Source: an uncultured Bacilli bacterium
GTDB taxonomy: Bacteria; Bacillota_I; Bacilli_A; RF39; UBA660
Assembly (NCBI GenBank): GCA_934176955.1
Contig: CAKPOS010000007.1
Location: 19,015 to 83,014 of the forward strand
Direction of reading: 5' to 3'
DNA: 64,000 nt
Part shown: positions 35,277 through 45,022 of the stretch, in pieces
How positions within the stretch are numbered: position 1 is the first letter of the stretch
Layout of the letters: each line of letters opens with the position of its first letter
The notes under the pieces: generated by a model
Databases searched by the model: none
Told to the model about the DNA's origin: nothing
What the model saw: the letters and a program-made list of their open reading frames with translations, nothing else
Translations under genes and position numbers: made by a program

Positions 35277-35872
35277 TGCAAGAGTTGAATGATTATGAAC
35301 TTGTTGGTTTAGCTCAAGAGAATAATGAAGAAGCAGCTGAAATTCTTTATCGTAAATATCAGCCTTTAATTTTGAAAAAGAGTAATAAGTATTTTAAGTA
35401 TATGCAAAATAAGGGGATTGAACTCAATGATTTGATTCAGGAGTGTACGATTGGCTTTGAGGAAGCTATTCAGAGATTTAATCAAGATGATCGGAGCAGT
35501 TTTTATACTTTTGCGAGTATTTGTATGGATAGGCAATTGATGAGTGAATTAACTAGGCAAAATCGAGATAAATATCGTTTTTTAAATGAGGCAGTTCCTC
35601 TTGATACTATTGATAATGAAGAAGATGTTAGTTTAATTAATTGTATAGGGGATAACCGGAATAATCCAGAAGAGGGTCTTTTGCTAGATGAAAATTTTAA
35701 GGAGATTTATTTTAAGATAGCGACAAAGCTTACTGATTTTGAGGAATGTGTTTTTCGGCTTCGGTTACAGGATTTTGATTATTATGAGATTGCTAGTATA
35801 TTAGATAAAGATAAGAAGAGTATTGATAATGCTATTCAAAGGATTAAGGGAAAAATTAAGGAAATTATTTAA
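35276..35872 (+). CDS. sigH: SigH-type RNA polymerase sigma factor
   Basis: I place the start at ATG 35276, since AAGGAGA at 35264-35270 is ideally spaced and the ATG overlaps the rlmB stop; this gives 198 residues. Region 2 includes [34 protein letters not shown] and [13 protein letters not shown], and region 4 ends with [20 protein letters not shown]. In Bacillus, SigH drives entry into stationary phase and sporulation, in agreement with yunB and the YjcZ-like genes in this window. The position after mrnC-rlmB supports the name. Confidence 0.88.
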   Translation: MQELNDYELVGLAQENNEEAAEILYRKYQPLILKKSNKYFKYMQNKGIELNDLIQECTIGFEEAIQRFNQDDRSSFYTFASICMDRQLMSELTRQNRDKYRFLNEAVPLDTIDNEEDVSLINCIGDNRNNPEEGLLLDENFKEIYFKIATKLTDFEECVFRLRLQDFDYYEIASILDKDKKSIDNAIQRIKGKIKEII

Positions 35873-35903
35873 AAAATACTGATATAGATTGGGGGAAAAG
35901 GAT

Positions 35904-38729
35904 ATGGATAAGATTGTTGTAAAAGGTGCTAGGGTTAATAATTTAAAGAATATTGATGTAGAAATCCCTAAGAATAAGTTAGTTGTGATTACTGGGGTTA
36001 GTGGTTCTGGGAAGAGTTCACTTGCTTTTGATACGATTTATGCTGAGGGACAAAGAAGATACGTTGAATCGTTGTCGGCTTATGCTAGGCAATTTTTGGG
36101 AAATACAGAACGCGTAGATGTTGATAGTATTGAGGGATTGTCTCCTTCTATTAGTATTGATCAGAAGACTACAAATAATAATCCAAGAAGTACGGTTGGT
36201 ACAGTTACTGAGATTTATGATTATTTGCGTCTTTTGTTTGCAAGAATTGGTGTTCCTTATTGTCCAAATCATCATGTTCCAATTTCTAGTCAAAGTATTG
36301 AGGAAATGGTCAATAAAGTACTTAGTTATGAAGAGGGTACGAAAATTATGGTTTCTTCTCCTGTGGTTAAAGGAGAGAAAGGGACTCATCAAGAGACTTT
36401 AGATATGTTGAGACGGGATGGATATGTTCGAGTTAAGATTGATGGAGAAATTTATGATTTGTCTAGTGAAATTAATTTAGAAAAAAATAAAAAGCATACG
36501 ATTTATGTTATTGTTGACCGACTTGTTGTTAAAGATTCTATTCGAAGTAGACTTTATGAAGCTATGGAAGTTGCAACGAATTTAAGTCATGGTAAAGTGG
36601 TTGTTGATGTTATTGGTAAGGGTGAGGTCTTATTTAGTGAAAATTTTGCTTGTCCTTATTGTGATTATTCTTTAGAGGAATTAGAACCTAGAATATTTTC
36701 TTTTAATGCTCCTTATGGAGCTTGTCCTGAATGTAAGGGACTTGGTGTTCAATATAAGATTGATGTTGATTTAGTGATTCCTGATAAAAATAAGTCAATT
36801 AGTGATGGGGCAATTACGACAATTACTGTAGATGATGAAAATAATATTATAATGACACAACTTAGGACAGTTAGTGATTATTATGGTATAGATTTAAATA
36901 AAAAGATTAAAGATTTAACGAAGAATGAGTTAGATATTATTTTGTATGGTTCTCCTGATGTTTTAGAGTATCATTATGTTTCTAAAAATGGAAATACTAG
37001 AGTTTCGCGAGATTACTTCGAGGGAATTATTACTAATTTAGAAAGAAGATATATTGAGACAAAGAGTGGTTGGATTAGAGAATGGATTGAGAGGTTTATG
37101 ATGGAACTTCCTTGCCCACATTGTGGGGGTTCAAGACTTAAACCTAGTGTTTTGTCTGTTCTTATTGATGGAAAGAATATTTTTGAAGTAACGAATCTTT
37201 CTATTCGTGATTTAAGAAACTTTATTGATGGATTAACCCTTACTAAAGAGCAAGCAGAAATTTCAGAAATATTAGTAAAAGAAATTTTGTCTCGTTTGGA
37301 TTTCTTGATGAATGTTGGGTTGGACTATTTAACTTTATCTAGAAGTGCTGGTACTTTATCTGGTGGAGAAAGTCAAAGAATACGATTAGCAACGCAGATT
37401 GGTTCTAGATTGACTGGTGTTTTATATGTTCTTGATGAACCTAGTATTGGTCTTCATCAACGAGATAATCGTAAACTTATTGATTCTTTATTGAAGATGA
37501 GAGATTTGGGAAATTCTTTAATCGTTGTAGAGCATGATACGGATACGATGCTTGCAGCTGATTATTTGATTGATATTGGTCCTCTTGCTGGAGAAAATGG
37601 AGGATTGGTTATGGCTTGTGGTACCCCAGAAGAAGTGATGGCTGATGAGAATAGTTTAACAGGAAAATATTTAACGGGAGAGTATAAAATTGAAATCCCT
37701 AAAAAGCGAAGAAAAGGAAATAAAAAATACTTAACGATTAAAGGAGCAATGGAGCATAACTTAAAAAATATTCAAGTAAAAATTCCTCTTGGAACATTGA
37801 CTTGTGTAACGGGAGTTAGTGGCTCTGGAAAGAGTACCTTAGTGAATGAAATTTTGTATAAGGCACTGGCTAATCAGCTATATCGTTCAAAGGAAAAGCC
37901 AGGAAAATATAAGGATATAAAGGGATTAGAGAATATTGATAAGGTTGTTCAAATTACCCAAAATCCAATTGGAAGAACGCCTCGAAGTAATCCTGCTACT
38001 TATGTTGGTGTATTTGATGATATTCGAGATATTTTTGCTGAGACGAGAGAGGCAAAGATAAGAGGCTATGACAAGGGAAGATTTTCTTTTAATGTTAAAG
38101 GAGGAAGATGTGAAGCTTGTTGGGGTGATGGTGTTAAGAAAATTGAGATGCATTTTTTGCCTGATGTTTACGTTGCTTGTGAGGTGTGTGGGGGGACGAG
38201 ATATAATCAGGAAACTTTACAAATTAAGTATAAAGACAAAAGTATTTATGATGTTTTAAATATGCGTGTCGATGAAGCTTTAGAATTTTTTGAAAATCAT
38301 GCTAAAGTGAGAAATAAATTACAAGTGCTTCATGATGTTGGATTAGGTTATGTTCAATTGGGACAACCAGCACCAACTTTATCTGGTGGAGAGGCGGCTA
38401 GAGTGAAGTTAGCAAAAGAGTTACAAAAGAAGGCAACTGGGAAAAGTTTATTTATTTTAGATGAACCTACTACTGGTCTTCATTCTCATGATATTAAGAA
38501 GTTATTAAAGATATTAGAACGGATTGTTGATAATGGAGATACGGTTCTTGTTATTGAACATAATTTAGATGTTATTAAGGTAGCAGACTATCTTATTGAT
38601 TTAGGACCTGAAGGTGGAGATTTAGGTGGTAATGTTGTTGCTACGGGAACACCAGAAGAGGTTAGTCAGGTACCAGAATCTTATACGGGGGAATTTTTGA
38701 AGGAGATATTAGAAAAAGATAAATCCTAG
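35904..38729 (+). CDS. uvrA: excinuclease ABC subunit A
   Basis: The 941-residue product has two ABC cassettes, each with Walker A ([12 protein letters not shown] and [11 protein letters not shown]) and signature ([24 protein letters not shown]), plus two zinc fingers (CPYC...CPEC and CEAC...CEVC). I choose ATG 35904, with GGGGGAAAAGGA just before it, over the TTG at 35889. UvrA finds DNA damage for nucleotide excision repair. uvrB is not beside it in this window. The second zinc finger reads CEACWGDG where Gln usually follows the second Cys. Confidence 0.96.
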   Translation: MDKIVVKGARVNNLKNIDVEIPKNKLVVITGVSGSGKSSLAFDTIYAEGQRRYVESLSAYARQFLGNTERVDVDSIEGLSPSISIDQKTTNNNPRSTVGTVTEIYDYLRLLFARIGVPYCPNHHVPISSQSIEEMVNKVLSYEEGTKIMVSSPVVKGEKGTHQETLDMLRRDGYVRVKIDGEIYDLSSEINLEKNKKHTIYVIVDRLVVKDSIRSRLYEAMEVATNLSHGKVVVDVIGKGEVLFSENFACPYCDYSLEELEPRIFSFNAPYGACPECKGLGVQYKIDVDLVIPDKNKSISDGAITTITVDDENNIIMTQLRTVSDYYGIDLNKKIKDLTKNELDIILYGSPDVLEYHYVSKNGNTRVSRDYFEGIITNLERRYIETKSGWIREWIERFMMELPCPHCGGSRLKPSVLSVLIDGKNIFEVTNLSIRDLRNFIDGLTLTKEQAEISEILVKEILSRLDFLMNVGLDYLTLSRSAGTLSGGESQRIRLATQIGSRLTGVLYVLDEPSIGLHQRDNRKLIDSLLKMRDLGNSLIVVEHDTDTMLAADYLIDIGPLAGENGGLVMACGTPEEVMADENSLTGKYLTGEYKIEIPKKRRKGNKKYLTIKGAMEHNLKNIQVKIPLGTLTCVTGVSGSGKSTLVNEILYKALANQLYRSKEKPGKYKDIKGLENIDKVVQITQNPIGRTPRSNPATYVGVFDDIRDIFAETREAKIRGYDKGRFSFNVKGGRCEACWGDGVKKIEMHFLPDVYVACEVCGGTRYNQETLQIKYKDKSIYDVLNMRVDEALEFFENHAKVRNKLQVLHDVGLGYVQLGQPAPTLSGGEAARVKLAKELQKKATGKSLFILDEPTTGLHSHDIKKLLKILERIVDNGDTVLVIEHNLDVIKVADYLIDLGPEGGDLGGNVVATGTPEEVSQVPESYTGEFLKEILEKDKS

Positions 38730-38790
38730 GAAATTCTCTTTTTTGGGAATTTTAGATGTTTAAGTATTTTAAGGGAATAAGTGATAAATA

Positions 38791-39663
38791 ATGAAAGAAA
38801 TATTGGATTATTTAAATTATTTGCAGGTGGTAAAGAAGTATTCTGAATGTACGATTTTGGGATATAAAGAGGATTTGTTAGAGTTATATGATTTTAAGAA
38901 TGATGTATTGTGCTATGGTGAGGAAGATGTTCGAGATTATTTAGAGTACTTATATAGTAGGGGACTATCTAGAAATACGATTTCTAGGAAACTTAGTTCG
39001 ATTCGTAGTTTTTATCGTTATATGGAAGATGAGGGAAAGGTTTTTTTCAATTATTTTAAAGAAGTTTCTAATCCTAAGAAAAATGGGCGGTTGCCTAAGT
39101 ATGCTCATGATAATGATTTAGAAAAAATGTTTCATGCTTTTCCTATGGATGATGCTTATGGGCAAAGGAATACATTAATTTTGGAAATGCTTTACGCGAC
39201 TGGTGTTCGAGTTAGTGAGTTGGTTAATATTCGGATTAGGGATATTAATTTGTATGATAAAACGATTCATATTTTGGGGAAAGGGCGTAAAGAGAGAATA
39301 GTTTTCTTTGGTAGTTATTGTGAAGATGTATTAAGAAAATATATAGATGATGGTTATTTGAAACTTAATCAAAAGGGAAAAGATTATTTATTTTTAAATA
39401 AAAATGGAGAGAGATTGTCTAGTCGCTATGTTAGGGAAGTGATTGATAGGGCAGTTTTACGATGCGGAGTAGATTATCATATTTCTCCTCATATGTTGAG
39501 GCATACTTTTGCTACGGATATGTTGAATAATGGGGCTGATTTGATGACCGTAAAAGAATTGTTAGGGCATAGCTCGGTTAATACGACAGGAATTTATACT
39601 CATGTTAGTAATGAGAGATTGAAAAGTGTTTATGAATTTGCACATCCTCGGGGGAAGGAATAA
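38791..39663 (+). CDS. XerC/XerD-type tyrosine recombinase
   Basis: The 290-residue protein has an N-terminal SAM-like core-binding domain and a catalytic domain with YATGVRVSELVN (Arg), HMLRHTFATDML (HxxR), LGHSSVNTTGIYTH and nucleophile Y269. Length and the lack of an arm-binding domain fit chromosomal Xer recombinases that resolve chromosome dimers. It is the last backbone gene before the stack of integrative elements. XerC and XerD cannot be told apart here. Confidence 0.85.
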   Translation: MKEILDYLNYLQVVKKYSECTILGYKEDLLELYDFKNDVLCYGEEDVRDYLEYLYSRGLSRNTISRKLSSIRSFYRYMEDEGKVFFNYFKEVSNPKKNGRLPKYAHDNDLEKMFHAFPMDDAYGQRNTLILEMLYATGVRVSELVNIRIRDINLYDKTIHILGKGRKERIVFFGSYCEDVLRKYIDDGYLKLNQKGKDYLFLNKNGERLSSRYVREVIDRAVLRCGVDYHISPHMLRHTFATDMLNNGADLMTVKELLGHSSVNTTGIYTHVSNERLKSVYEFAHPRGKE

Positions 39664-39918
39664 TGTAACAAACAAATTTTTTTCAATTCTTTGATTTCAA
39701 TGTTAATTAATAGTTTTCTTGCTTGTTTCTTATTAATTAAATAAAATTTAACTGAATTAACTTTGATGATAATAGTTGATGAAAAAATCCAAAAAAATAA
39801 AATACTAAAATGACTTGCTTTTTTTTTATTTTTATATTATGATGATTATGGCATAAGAAATTATGCTCACTCCATACGGAATAAAATGTAGGAGTGTATT
39901 CAACCAAAACCCCCTGAA
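39664..39918. other. non-coding stretch between the Xer gene and the first element
   Basis: No convincing gene is present. TTAATTAATA (39703-39712) and TATTAATTAA (39731-39740) form a ten-base inverted repeat that could end xer transcription. CACTCC and GGAGTG near 39870-39895 can pair, and ATGGC near 39847 could close a larger fold with GCCAT at 39963-39967, enclosing the junction hairpin. This might be a small structured RNA whose 3' part is the insertion target; this is speculative. Confidence 0.35.
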
Positions 39919-39960
39919 ATCCCAGCCGAGAGGCTGGGATACTTTGTTTATAAGGACTCC
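39911..39960 (+). repeat. junction hairpin A (left end of element 1)
   Basis: CCCCTGAAAT leads into a perfect nine-pair stem, ATCCCAGCC (39919-39927) with GGCTGGGAT (39932-39940), closed by a GAGA loop, then ACTTTGTTTATAAGGA. Related copies stand at 50.3 and 60.3 kb. It probably contains or adjoins the integration site. Confidence 0.7.
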
Positions 39961-39980
39961 AAGCCATTTCATATATGTAT

Positions 39981-40002
39981 TAGGTACCCAAATAGGTACC
40001 CA
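39981..40002 (+). repeat. integrase arm-type repeats, left end of element 1
   Basis: TAGGTACCCA occurs at 39981 and again at 39993 as a nearly full copy, a 12-base period, directly beside the integrase gene. The same motif in the same orientation is at the right end near 50150. This looks like arm sites for the N-terminal domain of the integrase. Confidence 0.55.
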
Positions 40003-40004
40003 TT

Positions 40005-41120
40005 TTAATTTAGTTTGTCGATAATGTCGATAATTTCATTCATTTTATTTTTAAATAGATGGGAATAAGTATTTAATGTCTCATCTATTTTTGTATGCCC
40101 TAGATATTTTGCAACTACGTTTATACTTGCATTACTATTAATTAGTAATGATGCACAACTATGTCTAAAATCATGAATTCTTATTTGTTTAACTCCTGCT
40201 AGTTTACAATTTCTATTTTTACGACTTCTAATTCTACCGTTAGTAATTGGATCAGTATCTCCAAATACATACCACTTATTATTAAATCCATAATGTTTTT
40301 CTGAAACTTTATATAAATCTTTTAAATCTTCAAGTAATACTTTAGGTATAGGAATTTCTCTTATGCTAGATTTTGTTTTAGGTGTAGTTACCATATAAGG
40401 TTTATTTTCATCACCTTGAGTAGCAACTACATTTTTATTAACTCTTAAATAACTATTACCAAAATCTATATCATTCCAAGTAAGACCTCTAAGTTCACCT
40501 CTACGAAGACCACAATAATATAAAGTTTCGTACATTGTTTTATATAAAATATCTTCTTCTACAGATATAAAACTTTTAAACTCTTCATAAGTAAAGAATA
40601 ACATTTCTTTAGGCATTTCATTTGGATTAGTAAAATTAGTCATTTTATTGTAAGTAGTAGTAAAGTTAAAGTTATACCATTTACTAGCATAGTTTAATAA
40701 TTCTTTAAAGAATTTAAATAGATGATTTTTATGATTAGTTGTATAACCATAAGAATTAATTTCTTTTTTCCACTTTTCAAAATGTTCTATATTGAAATCT
40801 TTTAATTTAACATTTTCTAAATTTTTAAAGAATTTTTGTCTATCTCTATAAGTTTTTAAAGTAGTAAATTTAACTTTATCTTCTTTATAAGCATAAAACA
40901 AAGTATATAAATCTTTAAAAGTCATATTACGATTATTATCAGCTCTTTCTGTATTAAGAGTAAGAAACTCTCTTTCAGCATTTAAAGCTTCCGTTTTAGT
41001 AAAAAACTTCTTTGACTTATATTTTCTTCTTGTGCCATCTAAATTCTTTACATAGTCATAAAATATCCATTTACGGCCATCTTTTGTCCATTCTGATTTA
41101 TCTAATAATTTAACTGCCAT
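40005..41120 (-). CDS. tyrosine integrase of element 1
   Basis: The 371-residue protein has an N-terminal arm-binding domain (about residues 1-60, with WIFYDYVKNLDGTRRKYKSK), a core-binding domain (about 65-165, starting MTFKDLYTLF) and a catalytic domain with GLRRGELRGLTW, HDFRHSCASLLI, LGHTKIDETLNTYSHLF. All catalytic residues are present. It ends 40 bases from the junction hairpin, the usual place for an integrase. Its start overlaps the ATPase gene by 11 bases. Confidence 0.92.
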   Translation of the reverse strand: MAVKLLDKSEWTKDGRKWIFYDYVKNLDGTRRKYKSKKFFTKTEALNAEREFLTLNTERADNNRNMTFKDLYTLFYAYKEDKVKFTTLKTYRDRQKFFKNLENVKLKDFNIEHFEKWKKEINSYGYTTNHKNHLFKFFKELLNYASKWYNFNFTTTYNKMTNFTNPNEMPKEMLFFTYEEFKSFISVEEDILYKTMYETLYYCGLRRGELRGLTWNDIDFGNSYLRVNKNVVATQGDENKPYMVTTPKTKSSIREIPIPKVLLEDLKDLYKVSEKHYGFNNKWYVFGDTDPITNGRIRSRKNRNCKLAGVKQIRIHDFRHSCASLLINSNASINVVAKYLGHTKIDETLNTYSHLFKNKMNEIIDIIDKLN

Positions 41121-42099
41121 AGTATTCCTCCTTTAAATCTAAATCATCGCTATCAAATTCTAAAGGTTCCTTATATTTAGCAGTATATAATCTTTCTGTT
41201 GCAGTTCGTTTATTTTCTATTACAAGACCATTTCTTTCTAGTTCTTTTTTATAACTGGCAAGTAACTTACCGAAAGTTGATGGAATAACATTTAATTTTA
41301 ACTTATTAACCATATCAGATGCTGTAAAAGTAAATTCTTTCATACTAATTGCATATCTAAAGAAAGTCATAATATTTTCATTCCATACTTCATCAGCAAA
41401 GTTATCAATATCAAGTATCAAGTTTTCATTTCTTTTCAGTACGTAATCTTTACTAGGGTAATCTCTGCTTTCATACTTTAAGTAAAAAGTAGATTTAATA
41501 TTCTCGTCTTGTTTTAAAGCAATTTTACCATCTACACAGGTATCAATAGCAGTACTACCTAAAGATTTGCCTTTACGATTTAAATGATGAACTATAATAA
41601 TAGCAACGTTATAATTATTACAAAGTTTTCTTAACTGTGGAAATATATTTTGACTCATATCTTGATAATTATTTAAATCATAATTATTACCAAAATTAAT
41701 TCCATTAAACATATCTATAAATACTAATTTGCCATTATACTTTTCACTAAACTCAGCAATTTCTTTTTCAACTTTTAAGATACTTATTTGAGTTAAATTA
41801 TCCTCAGGAAAAGTATAAAAGAAATCTTTATCATTTAAATCTAATTCCATAAACTTGATTCTACTAATAGTCTCTGATGGATTCATTTCTGTACTTAAAT
41901 ATAAAACAGGAGTTTTATTAGTCTTTAAATTTAGAAAAGGAAATCCATTAGCAACAGAGTTTGCTATTTGGAGAGCAATAGCAGATTTACCAACTTTAGC
42001 TTCTCCAAGTAAACAATATAAACCATTTTCTCTAATCATATCTTCAATAATATAATTAATATCGACAATACTACATTTTAATTCTTCAATTGTTTTCAT
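41110..42099 (-). CDS. RepA/RecA-like AAA ATPase of element 1
   Basis: The 329-residue product has Walker A GEAKVGKS (residues 32-39), Walker B KLVFIDMFNGI and VAIIIVHHLN with the His pair typical of RepA/DnaB-like hexameric helicases, then a C-terminal winged-helix-like region. Such proteins accompany integrases in Bacillota elements and may unwind the excised circle for replication. The intact copy here is the reference for the broken copy at 52389-53339. Confidence 0.8.
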   Translation of the reverse strand: MKTIEELKCSIVDINYIIEDMIRENGLYCLLGEAKVGKSAIALQIANSVANGFPFLNLKTNKTPVLYLSTEMNPSETISRIKFMELDLNDKDFFYTFPEDNLTQISILKVEKEIAEFSEKYNGKLVFIDMFNGINFGNNYDLNNYQDMSQNIFPQLRKLCNNYNVAIIIVHHLNRKGKSLGSTAIDTCVDGKIALKQDENIKSTFYLKYESRDYPSKDYVLKRNENLILDIDNFADEVWNENIMTFFRYAISMKEFTFTASDMVNKLKLNVIPSTFGKLLASYKKELERNGLVIENKRTATERLYTAKYKEPLEFDSDDLDLKEEYYGS

Positions 42100-42111
42100 A
42101 TAATTTCCTTC

Positions 42112-42348
42112 CTATAAATTTTCTTTAGCCATCTTTTCTAAATAATTAATATTTATTTTTAATTTATTAACGACTTCAATCATTGGTAATCTGTTGTTTG
42201 GTAGAGTGTAGCCTTTAAGTATAAGTTCATCTTTTATTTCACGTCTTAACTTAACAGCATTATTCTTACCAATCTCTGCAAGCTTCATCAAATCATTTAT
42301 ATCACACCATTGCTTGCTAATTAATTTTAAAGTTTCTCTAGCGTTCAT
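42112..42348 (-). CDS. small HTH protein, excisionase or replication accessory
   Basis: The 78-residue product begins MNARETLKLISKQWCDINDL and contains a probable helix-turn-helix (DLMKLAEIGKNNAVKLRREI). It is a homologue of 53355-53606 in element 2, in the same position before the RepA-like gene. Size and place fit an excisionase or a DNA-binding partner of RepA. A good ribosome site (AAAGGAGGAAC on the minus strand) precedes it. Confidence 0.65.
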   Translation of the reverse strand: MNARETLKLISKQWCDINDLMKLAEIGKNNAVKLRREIKDELILKGYTLPNNRLPMIEVVNKLKININYLEKMAKENL

Positions 42349-42439
42349 ATAAAATTGTTCCTCCTTTCGTTTAAACTCTAGATAAAAATGATAACCTTTT
42401 ATCTATGTAAGTGATTACCAACTAAAGAAAGAAATTATA

Positions 42440-42550
42440 TTGTGAGTATACTCACAATTACATATTATCATATAAAAATAATTTAAGTCAATACTTTTTG
42501 TGAGTTTAGTGACAAAATCTATTGTTGATTAATCTGATTTATGGTAAAAT
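42440..42550. promoter_or_regulatory. divergent promoter-operator region of element 1
   Basis: Operator 1, TTGTGAGTATACTCACAA (42440-42457), is a perfect palindrome. Operator 2, TTGTGAGTTTAGTGACAA (42498-42515), keeps the outer bases. A minus-strand promoter (TTGACT at 42491-42486, GATAAT at 42469-42464, spacer 16) faces the HTH-RepA-int genes and lies between the operators. A plus-strand promoter (TTGTTG 42522-42527, TAAAAT 42545-42550, spacer 17) serves the Xre gene. This is a phage-like repressor switch. Confidence 0.65.
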
Positions 42551-42583
42551 TAATATATAAAAAGCAAAAAGAGGTGTACTTTA

Positions 42584-43108
42584 ATGAAAGATAAAACTTT
42601 GGCTAGTGTTGTAAAAGAAGCTAGAGAAAAATTAGGTATTTCACAAAGAGAATTATCTAGAAGAACAGGTATTGATAATAATACAGTTGCTAAGATAGAA
42701 AAAGGAGAAAGAAAAAAGCCTAATATTTTATCATTAAGAAAATTAAGCGTTGTTTTAAATCTTGATTATAGAAACTTGATGGAATTATGTGATTATAGTA
42801 AAGAAGAAATAAAAGCAATTGCAGATAACAATTACTATAGTTTAGCAATTAGAAATAAAGATGCTTCAATATTAATGATGGAAGACTTAATAAATCTTGT
42901 ACAAGAACAAAAATATATTAAGTTAGTTTTAAAAGAGTTATTAGAAAATTGTGATGTTAATAATTTGAAATGTTTATCAGAACTTTCTAAAAAAGAAAAA
43001 ACACAAGTAATAAAAAAACTAAATGAATTTATTGATGAGAATACTAAATCAATAGAAAATCATCAAAACTCAATTGAAAATTTAAATGGAATGTTAGGTA
43101 ATAATTAA
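42584..43108 (+). CDS. Xre-family repressor of element 1
   Basis: The 174-residue protein has an N-terminal Cro/CI helix-turn-helix (about residues 10-65, LGISQREL and TGIDNNTVAKIEKG) and a helical tail of about 100 residues without a peptidase motif, so it is not a LexA-type self-cleaving repressor. It is divergent from the element's int-rep genes and probably represses them through the two TTGTGAG dyads. The ribosome site is AAAGAGGTG at about 42570-42578. Confidence 0.85.
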   Translation: MKDKTLASVVKEAREKLGISQRELSRRTGIDNNTVAKIEKGERKKPNILSLRKLSVVLNLDYRNLMELCDYSKEEIKAIADNNYYSLAIRNKDASILMMEDLINLVQEQKYIKLVLKELLENCDVNNLKCLSELSKKEKTQVIKKLNEFIDENTKSIENHQNSIENLNGMLGNN

Positions 43109-43124
43109 TTTTTTCAGTCAGTAA

Positions 43125-43184
43125 TGACAGTATGACACTTATATAGATACTGTCAGTGGCTCTCGTACTGTTGTCACACTGTCA
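43125..43184 (+). repeat. long hairpin with conserved loop, element 1
   Basis: TGACAGTATGACA (43125-43137) and TGTCACACTGTCA (43172-43184) pair at 12 of 13 positions. The loop holds GTGGCTCTCGTAC. Element 2 has an equivalent hairpin with GTGGGGGACTCTCATAC in its loop. A replication origin, transfer origin or structured RNA would all fit. Confidence 0.6.
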
Positions 43185-43186
43185 TA

Positions 43187-43262
43187 GAGTTATTGTCTAG
43201 CAAGCAATGAATTTCTACTCCTGTATGAAATTCTAACGTGGGAATTATCCCAAACCCTTAAA
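43187..43262 (+). repeat. cargo inverted repeat, left copy
   Basis: About 75 bases ending in GGGAATTATCCCAAACCCTT match, in reverse complement, the sequence at 49299-49376. The inner 20 bases differ at one or two positions and the outer part is about 70 percent alike. Six genes lie between the two copies. Confidence 0.7.
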
Positions 43263-43300
43263 AGAAAATATTACAAAGAAAAAAGGAGATGAAAAATAAT

Positions 43301-43651
43301 ATGAAATTGATTAAAAAGGAACAAGCAGAAATATTGAAAAATAGTGACACAAGTTCACTGTTAGAATACTCGATAGCATTAGATGAGAAAGATTTAGATT
43401 TTTGTGTAAATACTATCACAGGAAGATATCCTGAAAAAGGTTATTGTACAAATGAAGAATGTAAAGAAATATGCTATATTCTCGAAGGTGAAGGATATAT
43501 AAATAGAAAAGATGAAACTATTAAATTTAAACAAGGTGATGTAATCTTTATAGACAAAAAAGATATTTATTTTTGGAAAGGTAATTGTAAAATAATAATG
43601 ATATGCTCACCCGCATGGTATAAACAACAATGTAGGTTAATTGCTGAATGA
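43301..43651 (+). CDS. cupin-domain protein
   Basis: The protein of about 116 residues has a cupin barrel: CYILEGEGYINRKDETIKFK and GDVIFIDKKDIYFWKGNCKI. The typical first motif histidines are absent, so metal binding is doubtful. I prefer ATG 43301; the ATG at 43289 abuts the GGAG site and is too close. It starts the plus-strand cargo block and is followed by the dipeptidase gene. The molecule it senses or modifies is unknown. Confidence 0.65.
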   Translation: MKLIKKEQAEILKNSDTSSLLEYSIALDEKDLDFCVNTITGRYPEKGYCTNEECKEICYILEGEGYINRKDETIKFKQGDVIFIDKKDIYFWKGNCKIIMICSPAWYKQQCRLIAE

Positions 43652-43681
43652 TTTATAAAATGTTTTTGGGAGGAAATAAAG

Positions 43682-44995
43682 GTGAAAGAAAAATTAATTA
43701 ATAATTTCTTAAGAATATCCAAAATACCAAGGGAATCAGGAAATGAGGAACATATAGCAAACTTTTTTGTTAATATTGCTAAGGAAAACAATTTAGAATA
43801 TGTAAAAGATAAAAATAACAACGTATTAATTAAGAAGAAAGGAAACACTGATAGTGAACCAATTGCATTTCATTCTCACTTGGATATGGTATGTGTAAAA
43901 TCAAAAGATAGTAATCATAATTTTAAGAAAGATGGAATTGATGTCATAATTAATGGCGACAAAGTTACAGCTAATAATACTTCATTAGGAGCTGATCAGG
44001 GTGTGGGTTTAGCTATTATGCTAACGCTAATAGAGGACAAAGAAACGGAACACCCAAATTTAGAATTTCTTTTTACTACAGAAGAAGAAACAACTTTTAA
44101 TGGAGTAGTTGCATTTCCGTTTTCTCTTGTCGAGAGTAAAAGTATAATTAACTTGGATAGCGATAAAGATGATGCTATTTTTGTTGGAGCATATGGCGAT
44201 ATATGTAATGAATATGTATTTAAAGGAAAGTTGATTGAAAATACACTGCCCAGCTATAAAATTTTAATTGAAGACTTACCTGGTGGAAATTCTGGTAATA
44301 ATGTTGAATTGTCTGAAAGAAATGCTATAACTACTATGGCTAAATTATTGAGTAATAAAGAAATCTATATAGCAAATATAAATGGCGGTACATCCGATAA
44401 TGATATAGCTACATCTTGTGAAGTAATAATTAGTACAAATCTTAATGTTAATGATATTTTCAGTGAAGTTGGTGTGAAAGTGACTGAAACAGATAACAAA
44501 TTTACGTTTTCTAGGCAAGATACAGATTACATATTAAAACAAATATTGCAGTTAAAATGTGGATTTATTTCTTCTGAAAAGGCATCGGCTAATCTTGGGT
44601 TAATTAGTACAGGAAATGATGAGGTAAAAATTTATTATGTAATCAGAAGTATGGATGAAAAAGAATTAGAGGAAATTAGCAATAACAGTAAAAAATTAAA
44701 TAATAACTTTATTGTGTCCGAAGTATATAGAGATTCTGTATGGGAAGTAAATAAAGACTCTAAACTAACTGAAAAATATAAAGAAATATATCATATGGAA
44801 TATTCAGAATATCCTATAGAAAGTATTGTTCCTGGTGGTAATGAGTGTTCTGCAATTAAAAATAGAATTAAGGAAGTTGATATAATTTCAATTGGATGTA
44901 ATATGGAAAATATACATACTACCGAAGAAATTACTTATGTTAGTTCGTGGGTAAAAATATATAATTTATTGTTAAATTTAATTAAATCAATATAA
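43682..44995 (+). CDS. PepD-like M20 dipeptidase
   Basis: The 437-residue product begins at GTG 43682 behind GGGAGGAAATAAAG. It matches cytosolic non-specific dipeptidases: ISKIPRESGNEEHIANFF, metal motif FHSHLDMVC, LGADQGVGLA, FTTEEETTFNG, and the late GGNECSAIK. It would split dipeptides such as Xaa-His in the cytoplasm. It is slightly shorter than PepD of enterics (about 485). As cargo it may serve the same peptide or amino-acid pathway as the genes around it. Confidence 0.85.
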   Translation: MKEKLINNFLRISKIPRESGNEEHIANFFVNIAKENNLEYVKDKNNNVLIKKKGNTDSEPIAFHSHLDMVCVKSKDSNHNFKKDGIDVIINGDKVTANNTSLGADQGVGLAIMLTLIEDKETEHPNLEFLFTTEEETTFNGVVAFPFSLVESKSIINLDSDKDDAIFVGAYGDICNEYVFKGKLIENTLPSYKILIEDLPGGNSGNNVELSERNAITTMAKLLSNKEIYIANINGGTSDNDIATSCEVIISTNLNVNDIFSEVGVKVTETDNKFTFSRQDTDYILKQILQLKCGFISSEKASANLGLISTGNDEVKIYYVIRSMDEKELEEISNNSKKLNNNFIVSEVYRDSVWEVNKDSKLTEKYKEIYHMEYSEYPIESIVPGGNECSAIKNRIKEVDIISIGCNMENIHTTEEITYVSSWVKIYNLLLNLIKSI

Positions 44996-45022
44996 ATTTT
45001 GAAATAAAGGAAGGTTAAAGAT

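Noticed and set aside
36018..36402. Long frames on both strands inside uvrA
   Set aside because: They are shadows of uvrA, with no ribosome site and biased composition.
38729..38790. Terminator after uvrA
   Set aside because: AAATTCTC and GGGAATTT can pair around a T loop, but no T run follows on the plus strand.
39737..39967. 76-codon minus-strand frame before the first element
   Set aside because: It runs through the junction hairpin, has no family resemblance and no ribosome site.
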